Assembly (NCBI RefSeq): GCF_947489565.1 | Contig: NZ_CANLEA010000029.1 | Span: 1-61,146, forward strand | Length of the DNA stretch: 61,146 bases | Reading direction: 5' to 3' | Source of the DNA: an uncultured Kordia sp. | GTDB taxonomy: Bacteria > Bacteroidota > Bacteroidia > Flavobacteriales > Flavobacteriaceae | In this document: positions 1 to 12,119 of the stretch, piece after piece | Layout of the letters: the number at the start of each line of letters is the position of its first letter | Numbering within the stretch: position 1 is the first letter of the stretch | Program-made: the position numbers and the translations under genes | The notes under the pieces: generated by a model | Seen by the model: the letters and a program-made list of their open reading frames with translations, nothing else | Told to the model about the DNA's origin: nothing | Databases searched by the model: none

Positions 1-2778
1 ATCACCATCATTGTCTGTGTCTAGATCGCCATTACCTGTTTCTACTACATCCGTAATGCCGTCATTGTCACTGTCTAGATCGAAGTGATTTGGAATGCCA
101 TCATTGTCTGCATCAAAACCTGGTTCGATCATGCCGTTTGCATCTCCAACTAGTGGATCGCCTGGCGCATCATCTAGATAGTTTGGTACACCATCATTGT
201 CTGTGTCTGCACTTGGATCGACGCCTGTTGGATTTTCATCAACATCAGCGATTCCGTCATTGTCATCATCAACATCAACTGTATCTGGAATACCATCGCC
301 GTCAAAGTCCATTTCTTCTCTAAAGTCAACTTCTGGTGTGCTTGGATCGTCGTCATTATCTGTACCAGCTGCTCCTGTGTTTAGGTTGTCATTTACATCT
401 GGTTGTACTCCTGTATCGTCGCTAGTATCGAATCCGTCATCTAGTCCGTCACCATCGGTGTCCGTTCCTGTGAAGGTACCTTGACCTGCTTCTTCTAGAT
501 CATTTACTCCATCATCATCACTATCTGTGTCTAGGTAATCTGGAGTGATATCTGTATCTGTATTTTCTGGGCTGTCGATGAAGCCTGCATTTTCGTATGC
601 ATCATCGATTCCGTTGTTGTTATTGTCTATTCCACTTGGTGGCGTGTAACTATCTGTTGTTTGTGCTTCTACATTGTCTGGAATTCCATCATCATCTGCA
701 TCGATGTCTAAAAAGTCTGGTCCGTCTCCTGCATTACTATCTGTATTGGCTGGAATTGTTCCTGCCGTATTATCAGCCTGACCATCCATGTTACCATCAG
801 CAAATACAGCATCATCTGCATCTACATCACCATCATTATCTGTGTCTAAATCACCATTGCCTGTTTCTACTACATCTGTGATTCCGTCATTGTCACTATC
901 TAGATCGAAATGATTTGGAATGCCATCGTTGTCTGCATCAAAACCTGGTTCGATCATGCCGTTTGCATCTCCAACTAATGGATCGCCTGGTGCATCATCT
1001 AGATAGTTTGGTACACCATCATTGTCTGTATCTGCGCTTGGATCGACGCCTGTTGGATTTTCATCTACATCAGCAATTCCGTCATTGTCATCATCGACAT
1101 CATCTGCATCTGGGATTCCATCGCCGTCAAAGTCCATTTCTTCTCTAAAGTCAACTTCTGGTGTGCTTGGATCATCGTTGTTATCCGTTCCTGATGCTCC
1201 TGTGTTTAGGTTGTCATTTACATCTGGTTCTACTCCTGTATCGTCGCTGGTATCGAAGCCGTCATCTAGTCCGTCACCATCGGTGTCCGTTCCTGTGAAA
1301 GTTCCTTGACCTGCTTCATCCACATCGTCAATACCATCATCATCACTGTCGGTATCTAAGTAATCTGGAGTGATATCTGTATCTGTATTTTCTGGGCTGT
1401 CGATGAAGCCTGCATTTTCATACGCATCATCGATTCCGTTGTTGTTACTGTCTATTCCACTTGGTGGTGTGTAACTGTCTGTTGTTTGTGCTTCTACATT
1501 GTCTGGAATTCCATCATCATCGGCGTCGATGTCTAAAAAGTCTGGTCCGTCTCCTGCATTGCTATCTGTATTTGCTGGCGTTGTTCCTGCCGTATTATCA
1601 GCCTGACCATCCATATTGCTATCAGCAAATACAGTATCATCGCCGTCTACATCACCATCATTGTCTGTGTCTAGATCGCCATTGCCCGTTTCTACTACAT
1701 CGGTGATTCCGTCATTGTCACTATCTAAATCGAAATGATTTGGAATGCCATCGTTGTCTGCATCAAAACCTGGTTCGATCATGCCGTTTGCATCTCCAAC
1801 TAATGGATCGCCTGGTGCATCATCTAGATAGTTTGGTACACCATCATTGTCTGTATCTGCACTTGGATCAACGCCTGTTGGGTTTTCATCAACATCAGCA
1901 ATTCCGTCATTATCATCATCGACATCAACTGTATCTGGGATTCCATCGCCGTCAAAGTCCATTTCTTCTCTAAAGTCAACTTCTGGTGTGCTTGGATCGT
2001 CATCATTATCTGTACCAGCTGCTCCTGTGTTTAGGTTGTCATTTACATCTGGTTCTACTCCTGTATCATCGCTGGTATCAAAGCCATCATCTAGTCCGTC
2101 ACCATCGGTGTCCGTTCCTGTGAAGGTACCTTGACCTGCTTCTTCTAGATCATTTACTCCATCATCATCACTATCTGTGTCTAGATAGTCTGGTGTTGCA
2201 TCTGTATCTGTGTTTTCTGGGCTATCTATGAATCCTGCATTTTCATACGCATCATCGATTCCATTGTTGTTATTGTCTATTCCACTTGGTGGCGTGTAAT
2301 TGTCTGTTGTTTGTGCTTCTAGATTGTCTGGAATACCATCATCATCTGCATCGATGTCTAAAAAGTCTGATCCGTCTCCTGCATTACTATCTGTGTTGGC
2401 TGGAATTGTTCCTGCTGTGTTATCAGCCTGACCATCCATGTTACCATCAGCGAAGACTGCATCATCAGCGTCTACATCACCATCATTGTCTGTGTCTAGA
2501 TCGCCATTGCCAGTCTCTACCACATCCGTGATGCCGTCATTGTCACTGTCTAGATCGAAGTGATTTGGAATGCCATCATTATCTGCATCAAAGCCTGATT
2601 CAATCATGCCGTTTACATCTCCAACTAGTGGATCGCCTGGTGCATCATCTAAGTAGTTTGGTACACCATCATTGTCTGTGTCCGCACTTGGATCTACTCC
2701 TGTTGGGTTTTCATCAACATCTGCGATTCCGTCATTGTCATCATCGACATCAACTGTATCTGGGATTCCATCGCCGTC
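1..2778 (-). repeat. 825-bp tandem repeat inside the giant adhesin gene
   Basis: The same sequence recurs at exact 825-bp offsets; for example the segment starting at 90 returns at 915, 1740 and 2565. About 3.3 copies are visible and the array continues past base 1. Copies differ only at scattered, mostly third-position sites. Each unit encodes 275 residues made of calcium-binding type 3 motifs (DxDxDG and DDDNDG loops). The unit that comes first in the protein differs slightly, with ESGFDAD where later copies read EPGFDAD. Because 825 is a multiple of three, gain or loss of a unit keeps the frame. Confidence 0.95.
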
Positions 2779-5700
2779 GTTGTCGTCAAATACAGGATCG
2801 CAAGCATCGATAATTCCGTCACTATCTTGATCTGGTCCACCGACTTGTTGATAGTCATCTGTCCCATCATTATCTCCGTCTAGCGGATCTGTATATGGTG
2901 CTCCGACTACAGTTCCATTGGAGTTTATAGACGCAGGATCTGTTCCATATTGTCCGCCATCATCTCCATCTGCTCCAGGGCTCATATATCCATAGGCTTC
3001 ATTTGCATCCGTACAACCATCTTCATCACTATCGTAGTCTAAATAATCTGGAGTTCCAGGAGTTGGTCCGCTATCCGTTGGTACAATTCCTGTTCCTGCT
3101 GAATCTGGAATACCATTATCATCACCATCGATTCCATCTGCTATACCATCATTATTTGCATCTGTACCTCCTGCTTCTACGATATCATATATTCCATCAT
3201 TATCTGCATCAAGATCAAGATTGTTAGGAATACCATCGCCGTCAAAGTCGTCAATACATAATCTTCCAGCTAACACAAAATTATCCCATGTTGCATTCCC
3301 TGAATTGCTTACTGGATTGCCATAGAAATAGATTCTTATTTTCCATACGCTTCCTGCATCAATAAATACATCTGTAGGAGAAGTAGTGAAGTAGTTCTGT
3401 CCTGCGTGACCAGGATTGATATCTTGAGGATTGTCTGTATCTTGATATACTAATACTGAAGTTGCAAAGTTATCATTAGACATTTCAATCGTAATGTCAT
3501 ATCCATTGTAAATTGTGCCACCTCCATTAAATACACTTGGTGGTGTATCGAATGCAAATAAGCGACCTACTCTCCACGGCTGACTTCCAGCAATGAAGGA
3601 ATATTCTAGATAATCTCCATTTGCCTGCGCAGTTGCTAAGTCTGGTTGATCTACATCTTGAATTGTTAAGTTTCCAAATCCTATATCTGCTGCTGAAACT
3701 GGCACTATTGTTAATCCAGGTCCTGCAGTTTCTTCTCCCGCTGAACTTACGTATGTATTATTTAATGAAATTGGGACAAAGAAATCTGGTATATTGTTTC
3801 GTTGGTGTTCCCAAACAGCAATATTGTTTGATGAGCCAGCTAATGGTTCTGTGGCTGCACAGGTATTTTCTGTAGCATCTGGAATACCGTCATTATCATC
3901 ATCCAAGTCACAGAAATCTGGAATACCATCATTATCAATATCGGCTGTATCATCTCCATTTGGACAGATATCTGCACTGTCTAATACTCCATCTCCATCT
4001 TGATCACCTTCTGCGACAGTTATTCTAACTATTGCTGTATCACAAACATCATCGGTAATTGTTGTTGGACTATCGCCATTGACATCATTACATACTTGAT
4101 ATTCTATGGTTACGGTAGTTCCGCCTTCTCCTGCTGTTGGTGTATAGGTTAATTCTCCAGTAGCTGGATCATATGCTATTGTTCCTGTAGCCGTAGTATT
4201 AGCTCCGAGAACCGTTTCTATTGTCGTTATACTTGTAGGGTCGTTGTTGTCTGGATCGGTATTTCCATCGGTATTATCGGTAAAGTCATCGTTAGCTAAT
4301 ATTTGAATGATTTCTGATACTCCTGCCGTTGCATTTGCCGTATCGTCTTCTGCTATTGGTGTTTGTGAATTTGGATCAGTAATATCTGGATTTCCATCGT
4401 TATCATCATCTAAATCACAGACATTGGCTAGCAAATCTGTATCTGGATCAGGTCCAGATTCTAAATAATCTGCTGTTCCATTTGCATCCGTATCTCCAAA
4501 AGTTGTTGGATAACTTGCTGAAATTACGGTACCATTTGCATTGACCGCTGCTGGTTCTCCCGTGCCATATTGATTTTGTCCTCCATCGTTGCCATCAGCA
4601 TTACTATCATTATAATATTCATTAGCATCACTACAACCATCTCCATCACTATCAGTATTTAAGTGATTGGATGTTCCAAGTGTTGTTTCTACTAATGCTA
4701 AACCTGTTCCTGCACTGCTAGGTATTCCTGTTCCTACATTTGGTAAACCATCTGCGAGTCCATCATTATCTACATCTGTTCCGTTGGCTTCAACAACATC
4801 ATATATTCCATCATTATCAGCATCTATATCTAAGCAATTTGGAACTCCATCTCCATCGTCATCATTGGCTGCGACAACTTCCATAGCATATTGCCCACCG
4901 TCTCCATTCGTAGTAATTGTTGTTCTTTCTATTAACGTTGTTACTAGAGATGTTATCTCGGTTGCTCCTGCGGTCGGCGTAAAACGTAGTGTAAAGTCTG
5001 CCGACAAACCATTTGGACCATTTAACTCTTCATCTGCTATACTTGTATCTGTAGAATTCGTGATAGGTACAGAAATATCAGTATCAAATATTGTCAGTAC
5101 TGTACCATCATCTGTTGAAGAATAATCATTCCCTGAAAGTATTTGCACATCAATATTTGCGTTTGCTGGTAATGATCTATCAAATTCAAATTGTACTTGA
5201 TCGATACTATTTATATGTAAGTATACTTCTGTAACAGTATTTCCTGAAAAACTCCAAGTAATATCATTTTGTTGTATTCCTACTGCTGCTACATTGAAGA
5301 AGAAATTATTAGATGCAATAGGTTGTGTTCCTGCAAATGTAAACGACTGTATGTTATCAAAAACATTTAGACTATTATTGAATGTTCCTGCATTGGTAAA
5401 GCCTGTTACACCAACTGTGACACCGTTTGTAGTAGTTCCTCCTGCTCCAAAATCTACTGCAGAAACTCCACAACTCTCATCCGCATCTAAAATTCCATCA
5501 TTATCATCGTCTTGGTCACAAAAATCTGGTATTCCATCTGTGTCTACATCTGCAGTATCATCTCCTCCTGGACAAACATCTACACTATCTTCTACACCAT
5601 CTCCGTCTGAATCATTAAAATCATCACAGGCATCTGCTATTCCATCATTATCTGTATCTGGACCTGAAGTTGTTACATCTGCGGTTGTTGCTTGTCCAGT

Positions 5701-8700
5701 TCCTGCTACAGTTGGAACACCTTCATCGACTCCTGCGGTAGTTCCTACAGTATCTCCCAGACTATCATCTCCATCTAAATCTGTCGTTGTAAAACTTCCT
5801 GCGGCTTCTACTGCATCTGGGCAACCGTCGTTATCAGAATCTGTATCAAAACAATTGGCAATTCCGTCTCCATCATCATCATTTAATGATGTAAAAGACA
5901 CTAATGTTATTGCTGTTGTTACCGTAGTTGTTTGTCCTGCATTTTTACCACCTCTGATGATAATTGTATCCACTGGTCCTGGAATTGTAATTCGTCCCCT
6001 GTTAGCATCTACGTTGGTTCCTCCAACAGAGGTATTTCCTTCTAGACCTGTTCCACTTGGTGTTACCGTAACTGTTCCTGTGCCAACAGGTATGTTGTCA
6101 TCTAAGTTGTCAAAATTACTAGCGTTTATGGTAACTGGCACTCCTTCGTAGCTGGCTTCAAATTCAAATATATCGCCTCCATTTAAACCTGCTACAGTCA
6201 TTTCAAAATTCGTAGCTCCTGCAAGTAGATCGATTGTTATTAACATGTGATCTCCTGCTGCTGGATCCGTGATATCAAATCCTTCTAACTGTGTTGGTTG
6301 GAAGTAGAAATAATCATCAACTGGTGCTCCGTCATCTAATATTTGTACTCCATTGCTCCAAACTGGTGTTCCCGTTGCTGCATTGTCAATAAGTGTTGCT
6401 GTAATATTTGCTCTACCTCCAAAAACTCCGTTTAGAGTCGCTGTGGTACCATCTCCTGTTGGTGCGGCGGCTGATTGTAATTGAAAAGTTCCTCCTCCTG
6501 GACTTGCTCCGTTGGAAGGAAATCCTGGACTGTTTAATGCTCCAGAAGCGATTCCTGCACATTCAACACTGTCTAAAATACCATCGTTATCATCATCTAA
6601 ATCATCAGCATTTACGACTCCATCACCATCGGCATCTCCTGCAGGCAATACTGCTGGTCCTGTTGGATCTTCGATGACTCCCGTTATTTCAGTATTGTCA
6701 TCTCCGACAGCGTCATCGGTAATTGTATAGGTTACTGTTAGTACATCTGTACCGTTTATGTTTTCTATTTGTCTCGCAATTGCGATAATATTGTTTCTAT
6801 AATCGAGATCAGATCCTCCTGCAGTGGATGGTCCAAATTTGCGATAGGCATCAAAATCATCTAGAGAAGAGATTCCGTACCAATAATATTTTACTTGGGC
6901 TGATTGTCCGTTTCCTGCACAGGCTAACGAGAAATCTATTAATCCATACGGATATTCATAGATAGCATCTTGACTTGCTAAAGAAGCTTCTGTCACCAAT
7001 ACCATGGAGGTAATTTGATTACAATCTTCTCCTATATTTGGAGAGCTTACTTCAATAGTTACGTAGTCCCCATTTGCATCTGGAATGGAAGCAACATCGG
7101 GTTGTTGACTGTCTGGTGTTCCATCATTGTTACCATCTCCTCCATTTGGCGCGCCGTCTTCGATTGCTTCATCTACATTGTCCATGTCGTTCATGGCACC
7201 TGTAAAGTTGATTGTGACAGAACTTATGGATGCTAAACAACTTGTTACTGTATAATCAAAAATGTAGGTTCCAGTCGCAAGTCCTGAGCTACTTAATGTT
7301 CCTGCACTTTGGTCAAAATTTCCTCCAGGTGCATCAGAACTTCCATTGATACTCCATGTTCCTCCTGTATCTGGAGAACCGCCAAGATTTGTAAATAGAT
7401 CAATAACTCCTGAAGCCGTTGTTGCACTTATGGTATTGTTTGTTCCTGAGTCTGGCGCTGCTTGAACCGAAACTGTTACTGAAGTGGCTTCACTACCCAC
7501 ACAAGGTGCCATAGCATTTACGGTGTAATCAAAAATATACACTCCACCTGTTGTTGGATCATAGGTTCCTGCTCCTGCGCTGAAATCGCCACCTGGAGCA
7601 TCTGGAGAACTTCCATTTACACTCCAACTTCCTCCTGAATCTGCTCCTAAGAGTAATGTGTTTAAATCTATTAATGCATCTCCGGCGCAGGCATAATTGT
7701 CTGTTCCTGTTCCAGAAACTGGCTTGTCTGTAACAGTTACCATCACTACATCTTCTCCGGCACACATGGTTCCGTTGTCTGCATTTAATCGAAACCAAGT
7801 GGTTTCGTTTACTGTTACTGAAGGTGTTAAGGTTGCTATTTCAAAAGGAGCACTCCAAGGTCCTGTTGGTCCGTCTGTACTGTAAGACCAAGCATATCCT
7901 CCTGATCCATTTACACCTATATTATCTTGAATATTTAGTGCTTCACTTGCTGCTACTGCTGCTGTAAAAGGCACTTCATAAATAGAAGCTGTTGCAGCCG
8001 TACATGAATCATCATTAATTTGTGCTGAGGGCGTTCCATTTGGAATGGTTCCACTGGTAAACGTTGATGTATTTGAGCCATCTACAAAACTGATGATTAC
8101 TGAGTCTATTTCTCCAAAATCTTGGAATTCGCAATCGTATATTTGTACTTTCCATCCACCTTGTCTCGCATCATAACCATTGAGTGGCGTCATGTCAATT
8201 AAATTGATTCCTGCTGCTGGTGAAAATACTGTACAGACTGTTGAATTGTTGGATGGATCGGAATAGTATGCGTTGTATGTTCCTGTTAATGCAGGTCCTG
8301 CGCCACTACAGGCATTATTTCTTGCAAATTCACAAATATCAAAAACAGGTAAAGTTGGTGTTATGGTTTGATCGTTTGTAAATGTAAGATTCACCGCATT
8401 ATCTGCAGCGTAGCATGGACTTCCTGTTTCATTGAGTCCTAGTGGTATGGTTACTAAACCATCTGGTGACACTAAATAATATCCAACATCTGAAATGTAT
8501 GTATGTGTTACATTAAAGGTTACAGATACTATTGTAGTATTTGCTATTCTAAAGGGTCTTTCTACAGGATCGTAATAGGTGAAATCTGTATTATTTGCTG
8601 CAACACCATTGAGCATTACCGTATCTCCTTGACAGGCTGTAAAATCTGAACCTGCTTGTGTTTGAATGGATGTATTCCAAACCCAAGCCCTTCCTTCTTC

Positions 8701-10407
8701 AATTGTTCCTCCATCATTTCTAACCACTAAATATCCACCATCGGCTAATCCAGTTTGAATTCTGGTTGAATTTATGGCATAGTCAACGTAAGAATTTGTT
8801 GTTGGGTTGAATACATACCAATCATAAGTTGTTATACCAGCTCCTGCTGGGCACTCTAGTTGTCCAACATTGGCGCCTCCGTCAAAAACAAAAATTGGAT
8901 CATCTGAATTTGCTGAAAATAATGGATTTGCATAGCTTGTTGTTAGAGTTCCGCAATTGGATGAAGCTGTTGGAGCTGTTAATGCTATTTCTGAACCATC
9001 TAGTTTTATAACTAATACGGTAGTTGTTTCGTCACTACATGGTCCCGTTCCCAGAACGACATAGTTAAACGTTGAAGGACCAAGTGGTAAACTTGCTACT
9101 GTTAATGTACTTCCTGATAATGCTCCCGTTGAATCATTGTCCACCCATGTTCCTCCGGCATCCTCTGAACCATCCAAAGCATTGAATAAATCTGCTGTGG
9201 TATCTGTCGTAAAGACATAAAACGGTCCAGAAGTTGCACCTGAGTTAGGGGGATTTGTCAGTGTTAGTGTTGCTGTAACTGTAGCGGATGTATTTCCGAA
9301 AGGATCGGTCACTGTAATTTCTACGATTCTTGGTGTCACAATTTCTGGAACTGCGGCACTGTTTACGTATACTAAATCATCAAGTGTGTTTCTTAATGTG
9401 TTTACATCGGCGCTTTCGTTGGTGACCGTTAATGTTGTTGTGCTATTTCCTGTTACTGAAATACCGGGAAATATACCTTTTATACTTAATGTTTCGTCTC
9501 CAGCATCTTGTGGATTTGTCAATGTAATGGTCATGAAGTCGAGACCATGAGGTGCATTGAAGATTGAAGTAGCACCTGTACTTGCTGCATCTAGAAACTC
9601 TGAGCTTTTTGAGCATCCTGGGACATTGATATTTATTCCTCCTGCGGCAGTTAAATTTGTATCATCGAGTCTAACGTAAGGAACAGGAGCTAAATCTAAT
9701 GTAAAAGGTTCTCCTGAAGCTGCTTCAGTTCCATCTGTCACATAATATTCTACCGTAAGGGTTGTAATAGCAATATTACTTTGTACTGTCCAATATGTTC
9801 CTGCGGTAGTAATAGCACTTGAAGAACCAATATGAATTTCTGAAGTATTGTTATTATTTACAAAATGACCTGTTTGTCCTCCAGTTAAATTTCCTGTAAA
9901 TAATGCTCCAACATCTGGACTTGATATTTTTATATTTTCAGTACGAATTAATTCGCTGTGTTCCTGAGAACTAAGGATAACATGTACTGGCTCGCTAAAT
10001 GTATAGGTATAGGTATTACCAGAAATGCCTGTACTAGATCGTGTATTGTTGAAACTATTGGTTAATACTAGTGAAGGAGCCACTGCGTTTTCTGCGCCTC
10101 CAGTTGTGGCTGAAGGTCCGCGTGTAATGTCGACAGTTACAAAAGTGACGCCATCGCCAACGGCTGACAAGCTACTTGTTTGAAAATTGTTTTCAGGAAC
10201 TGTTCCTGACAGACCTCCCCAAGTTGTAACCACCTGTGCTTTAGCTTCATTAGAAAAAACGAGCATCAAAACAGTTAGCGCTGCAATAAACTGAAATAGG
10301 TGTATTTTGTATGTAGTAATTCTCTTTTTTATTGTGGAATGACGATTACTCACTTCCTCAAAAAACAGCCTAACTATCGAGTAAATAATTGAAAGATATC
10401 TTAACAT
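1..10407 (-). CDS. Giant secreted thrombospondin type 3 repeat protein (partial)
   Basis: A single frame is open from the ATG at 10405-10407 to the window edge, giving at least 3469 residues with the C-terminus missing. The N-terminus has an extended signal peptide: about 35 polar and basic residues, then a hydrophobic stretch ending near residue 60 at EAKAQ. Next come immunoglobulin-, PKD- and HYR-like beta domains. Around residues 615-778 is a region like a proprotein-convertase P domain ([14 protein letters not shown]). Type 3 calcium-binding repeats ([15 protein letters not shown]) start near residue 1250, alternate with beta domains, and end in the 275-residue superrepeats from about 2540. 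Such proteins in Flavobacteriaceae are usually exported by the type IX system and act in adhesion or gliding. The sorting domain would lie outside the window, so that is inference. The frame was checked at the start, near 5461 and at base 1. Confidence 0.9.
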   Translation of the reverse strand, partial: MLRYLSIIYSIVRLFFEEVSNRHSTIKKRITTYKIHLFQFIAALTVLMLVFSNEAKAQVVTTWGGLSGTVPENNFQTSSLSAVGDGVTFVTVDITRGPSATTGGAENAVAPSLVLTNSFNNTRSSTGISGNTYTYTFSEPVHVILSSQEHSELIRTENIKISSPDVGALFTGNLTGGQTGHFVNNNNTSEIHIGSSSAITTAGTYWTVQSNIAITTLTVEYYVTDGTEAASGEPFTLDLAPVPYVRLDDTNLTAAGGININVPGCSKSSEFLDAASTGATSIFNAPHGLDFMTITLTNPQDAGDETLSIKGIFPGISVTGNSTTTLTVTNESADVNTLRNTLDDLVYVNSAAVPEIVTPRIVEITVTDPFGNTSATVTATLTLTNPPNSGATSGPFYVFTTDTTADLFNALDGSEDAGGTWVDNDSTGALSGSTLTVASLPLGPSTFNYVVLGTGPCSDETTTVLVIKLDGSEIALTAPTASSNCGTLTTSYANPLFSANSDDPIFVFDGGANVGQLECPAGAGITTYDWYVFNPTTNSYVDYAINSTRIQTGLADGGYLVVRNDGGTIEEGRAWVWNTSIQTQAGSDFTACQGDTVMLNGVAANNTDFTYYDPVERPFRIANTTIVSVTFNVTHTYISDVGYYLVSPDGLVTIPLGLNETGSPCYAADNAVNLTFTNDQTITPTLPVFDICEFARNNACSGAGPALTGTYNAYYSDPSNNSTVCTVFSPAAGINLIDMTPLNGYDARQGGWKVQIYDCEFQDFGEIDSVIISFVDGSNTSTFTSGTIPNGTPSAQINDDSCTAATASIYEVPFTAAVAASEALNIQDNIGVNGSGGYAWSYSTDGPTGPWSAPFEIATLTPSVTVNETTWFRLNADNGTMCAGEDVVMVTVTDKPVSGTGTDNYACAGDALIDLNTLLLGADSGGSWSVNGSSPDAPGGDFSAGAGTYDPTTGGVYIFDYTVNAMAPCVGSEATSVTVSVQAAPDSGTNNTISATTASGVIDLFTNLGGSPDTGGTWSINGSSDAPGGNFDQSAGTLSSSGLATGTYIFDYTVTSCLASISSVTINFTGAMNDMDNVDEAIEDGAPNGGDGNNDGTPDSQQPDVASIPDANGDYVTIEVSSPNIGEDCNQITSMVLVTEASLASQDAIYEYPYGLIDFSLACAGNGQSAQVKYYWYGISSLDDFDAYRKFGPSTAGGSDLDYRNNIIAIARQIENINGTDVLTVTYTITDDAVGDDNTEITGVIEDPTGPAVLPAGDADGDGVVNADDLDDDNDGILDSVECAGIASGALNSPGFPSNGASPGGGTFQLQSAAAPTGDGTTATLNGVFGGRANITATLIDNAATGTPVWSNGVQILDDGAPVDDYFYFQPTQLEGFDITDPAAGDHMLITIDLLAGATNFEMTVAGLNGGDIFEFEASYEGVPVTINASNFDNLDDNIPVGTGTVTVTPSGTGLEGNTSVGGTNVDANRGRITIPGPVDTIIIRGGKNAGQTTTVTTAITLVSFTSLNDDDGDGIANCFDTDSDNDGCPDAVEAAGSFTTTDLDGDDSLGDTVGTTAGVDEGVPTVAGTGQATTADVTTSGPDTDNDGIADACDDFNDSDGDGVEDSVDVCPGGDDTADVDTDGIPDFCDQDDDNDGILDADESCGVSAVDFGAGGTTTNGVTVGVTGFTNAGTFNNSLNVFDNIQSFTFAGTQPIASNNFFFNVAAVGIQQNDITWSFSGNTVTEVYLHINSIDQVQFEFDRSLPANANIDVQILSGNDYSSTDDGTVLTIFDTDISVPITNSTDTSIADEELNGPNGLSADFTLRFTPTAGATEITSLVTTLIERTTITTNGDGGQYAMEVVAANDDDGDGVPNCLDIDADNDGIYDVVEANGTDVDNDGLADGLPNVGTGIPSSAGTGLALVETTLGTSNHLNTDSDGDGCSDANEYYNDSNADGNDGGQNQYGTGEPAAVNANGTVISASYPTTFGDTDANGTADYLESGPDPDTDLLANVCDLDDDNDGNPDITDPNSQTPIAEDDTANATAGVSEIIQILANDDFTDNTDGNTDPDNNDPTSITTIETVLGANTTATGTIAYDPATGELTYTPTAGEGGTTVTIEYQVCNDVNGDSPTTITDDVCDTAIVRITVAEGDQDGDGVLDSADICPNGDDTADIDNDGIPDFCDLDDDNDGIPDATENTCAATEPLAGSSNNIAVWEHQRNNIPDFFVPISLNNTYVSSAGEETAGPGLTIVPVSAADIGFGNLTIQDVDQPDLATAQANGDYLEYSFIAGSQPWRVGRLFAFDTPPSVFNGGGTIYNGYDITIEMSNDNFATSVLVYQDTDNPQDINPGHAGQNYFTTSPTDVFIDAGSVWKIRIYFYGNPVSNSGNATWDNFVLAGRLCIDDFDGDGIPNNLDLDADNDGIYDIVEAGGTDANNDGIADGIDGDDNGIPDSAGTGIVPTDSGPTPGTPDYLDYDSDEDGCTDANEAYGYMSPGADGDDGGQYGTDPASINSNGTVVGAPYTDPLDGDNDGTDDYQQVGGPDQDSDGIIDACDPVFDDNDGDGIPDTVDVDDDNDGIADVDENPTGVDPSADTDNDGVPNYLDDAPGDPLVGDVNGMIESGFDADNDGIPNHFDLDSDNDGITDVVETGNGDLDTDNDGDVDADDAVFADGNMDGQADNTAGTIPANTDSNAGDGSDFLDIDADDDGIPDNLEAQTTDNYTPPSGIDNNNNGIDDAYENAGFIDSPENTDTDATPDYLDTDSDDDGVNDLEEAGQGTFTGTDTDGDGLDDGFDTSDDTGVEPDVNDNLNTGAAGTDNDDDPSTPEVDFREEMDFDGDGIPDTVDVDDDNDGIADVDENPTGVDPSADTDNDGVPNYLDDAPGDPLVGDANGMIEPGFDADNDGIPNHFDLDSDNDGITDVVETGNGDLDTDNDGDVDGDDTVFADSNMDGQADNTAGTTPANTDSNAGDGPDFLDIDADDDGIPDNVEAQTTDSYTPPSGIDSNNNGIDDAYENAGFIDSPENTDTDITPDYLDTDSDDDGIDDVDEAGQGTFTGTDTDGDGLDDGFDTSDDTGVEPDVNDNLNTGASGTDNNDDPSTPEVDFREEMDFDGDGIPDADDVDDDNDGIADVDENPTGVDPSADTDNDGVPNYLDDAPGDPLVGDANGMIEPGFDADNDGIPNHFDLDSDNDGITDVVETGNGDLDTDNDGDVDADDAVFADGNMDGQADNTAGTIPANTDSNAGDGPDFLDIDADDDGIPDNVEAQTTDSYTPPSGIDNNNNGIDDAYENAGFIDSPENTDTDITPDYLDTDSDDDGVNDLEEAGQGTFTGTDTDGDGLDDGFDTSDDTGVQPDVNDNLNTGAAGTDNDDDPSTPEVDFREEMDFDGDGIPDTVDVDDDNDGIADVDENPTGVDPSADTDNDGVPNYLDDAPGDPLVGDANGMIEPGFDADNDGIPNHFDLDSDNDGITDVVETGNGDLDTDNDGD

Positions 10408-10447
10408 AAGTGAAAAGTATATTAGTACACTTCTATTTTGATAGAAG

Positions 10448-10455
10448 TATATTTG
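10448..10455 (+). promoter_or_regulatory. Possible -7 element TATATTTG in the spacer
   Basis: TATATTTG fits the Bacteroidota TAnnTTTG element and points away from the giant gene. With the terminator-like structure at 10650-10702 it could bound a transcript of about 240 nt. No well-spaced -33 TTG is present, so support is weak. Confidence 0.25.
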
Positions 10456-10649
10456 GTTAGTTAGAATATTGGCTTTATATTTAAGTACGAATTGAAGTTG
10501 AAAGCGACTTACCTACCATTAATAAGCAAATCAATATTTTTCGCACTTTTATGTATTGGAATTGAGTCGATTAGAGGATCTTTAATCTGACTTCTGATAA
10601 AATAAAGATGTAACATAATACGGTTAGTTTTTTATTAAATTAACTGTTA

Positions 10650-10706
10650 TCCTGCCCTGCTTTTGTTGGCTCGCCAAAGTTTTACAATTGCGGGGTTTTT
10701 TTATTT
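10650..10706 (+). terminator. Terminator-like nested hairpin with T-run
   Basis: CCCTGC (10655-10660) can pair with GCGGGG (10690-10695) and encloses a tight inner hairpin, TTGG-CTCG-CCAA (10666-10677). A run of seven Ts follows at once. It reads on the plus strand, opposite to both flanking genes, so it may end a short unannotated plus-strand RNA. The outer stem needs one G-U pair. Confidence 0.4.
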
Positions 10707-11379
10707 ATATGTAACTATCACATATCGACTTATTTTCATAAATCATTATAGATAATTAGGTATTTACTCTATAGAGTAAATATATTTTGATTGCTTATTG
10801 AAAATTGATTAAATAGTTCTTAGAAAACTATTTAGGGAATTAATCAATACGTTTGAGTTTTAGAGAAAATTTGAATTGATTTCATAGACTTGATTCGGGT
10901 TTTTTATGTTATTTATAGTTATTTAGAATACTTATCAATATTACATCTCACCCTTAAAAAGGAAAGAAATAACTGTCATAAAATTAAGATAAATAATGAT
11001 AATTGAGAATGGCTTAACCTTACTTTAATTATGGTTTTAGAAATTTTACTCCAAAAAAGTAAGAATCACATCATTATTTTCTTTTGCCCCTTTTGATCAT
11101 AATATTCATTATATATATAAGTATAAAATGATCGCTTTTACTTTTATAAATATAGTTAATATTTTCTTAAAACCAAATAGTTTTATGAAACTAAACTGTA
11201 TTATATCGCAGTTTATCGATTAAATAGTGTATTTACAGCACTTTAAAGAAATTTAGAAAACTAACATTTATTGTATATACATAATTACGTTTAATATTCT
11301 TTTTTCTACACTAAACAAATATTAACCACTTACGTCGTATTTTGTTTTTTCTTACAATTTATTTAAGCCTACTAATGAA
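10707..11379. other. AT-rich spacer, no gene seen
   Basis: About 670 bases of very AT-rich sequence between the DUF6090 gene and the giant adhesin gene. I found no coding frame with recognisable protein features, no tRNA-like fold and no clear repeat. The adhesin promoter should lie in the wider 10408-11379 spacer, but I could not find a good TAnnTTTG element on the minus strand. Confidence 0.6.
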
Positions 11380-12102
11380 TTAATTCTCATTTGGTACACG
11401 CTCTTCTATTTGGGATAAAATTGTTTCAGCTTGTTTTTTAAAGGTTTTTAATTCTGGTAAGAATACTTGGTATGCCATAAAATGTGTAGTCGCTATTCTA
11501 TTTTTATAGTCAGGATCATTGAGTGCGTATTCAATAAAGTCTTTATTAGGTTTTAATGAAATAACATCTGACCACCATGCATAATTGTTTTTAAAATGTG
11601 AGTAGTTTTCTTTGATATCTTCGGCTCGCATATCATCATCTATTTTGATTTCACGCAAGCGTTCTGTATAGAATTCTATGATTTGCGTTGGCAAACTGTC
11701 TTGAAACTTGTCTGTATTAAATGCTGTTAGTTGACTGTATCCTCGCTTGTTGAATGTAATTTCAGGAAATCCAATCATTATATAGGTATATTGCGGATTA
11801 AAGGCATAATCTACAGCTTTTACAGAATCTTTGAGTATTTTATTAAACAACGGTTTTACCTGATCATAAAAGAACTGCATTTTGTCAATTTCTTTGATGT
11901 CGTTTTTTAAATCCGCCGCAACAATATTGTAAATATTATACAATTTGTTTTGTTCTTTCCTACTTGCGTTCCAGTTATTTAGCGAAACTGCTATCAAGAT
12001 TCCAATTACAACCAAGATAATTTCACCAATGGCATATAGTAGGTAGTTTCCGAGTTTTCTGTTTTTCAAAAGCTTACTTCTTTGGTTCCTAAATAGTTTC
12101 AT
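11380..12102 (-). CDS. DUF6090 family single-pass membrane protein
   Basis: A 240-residue protein. A basic N-terminal segment (KLFRNQRSKLLKNRKLGNY) leads into one transmembrane helix at about residues 24-42 (IGEIILVVIGILIAVSLNNW), followed by a helical soluble part. This opening is the signature of the DUF6090 family, common in multiple copies in Flavobacteriaceae and without known function. It starts 17 bp after the stop of the phosphatase-barrel gene on the same strand, so the two are probably co-transcribed. The soluble region most likely faces the periplasm. Confidence 0.8.
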   Translation of the reverse strand: MKLFRNQRSKLLKNRKLGNYLLYAIGEIILVVIGILIAVSLNNWNASRKEQNKLYNIYNIVAADLKNDIKEIDKMQFFYDQVKPLFNKILKDSVKAVDYAFNPQYTYIMIGFPEITFNKRGYSQLTAFNTDKFQDSLPTQIIEFYTERLREIKIDDDMRAEDIKENYSHFKNNYAWWSDVISLKPNKDFIEYALNDPDYKNRIATTHFMAYQVFLPELKTFKKQAETILSQIEERVPNEN

Positions 12103-12119
12103 AGATCATTTTATATTCC

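Noticed and set aside
90-9011. Many short plus-strand open frames rich in His, Leu, Ser and Pro
   Set aside because: They are antisense shadows of the minus-strand calcium-repeat gene; their odd composition follows from the complement of GAT/GAC-rich codons, and they repeat every 825 bp with it.
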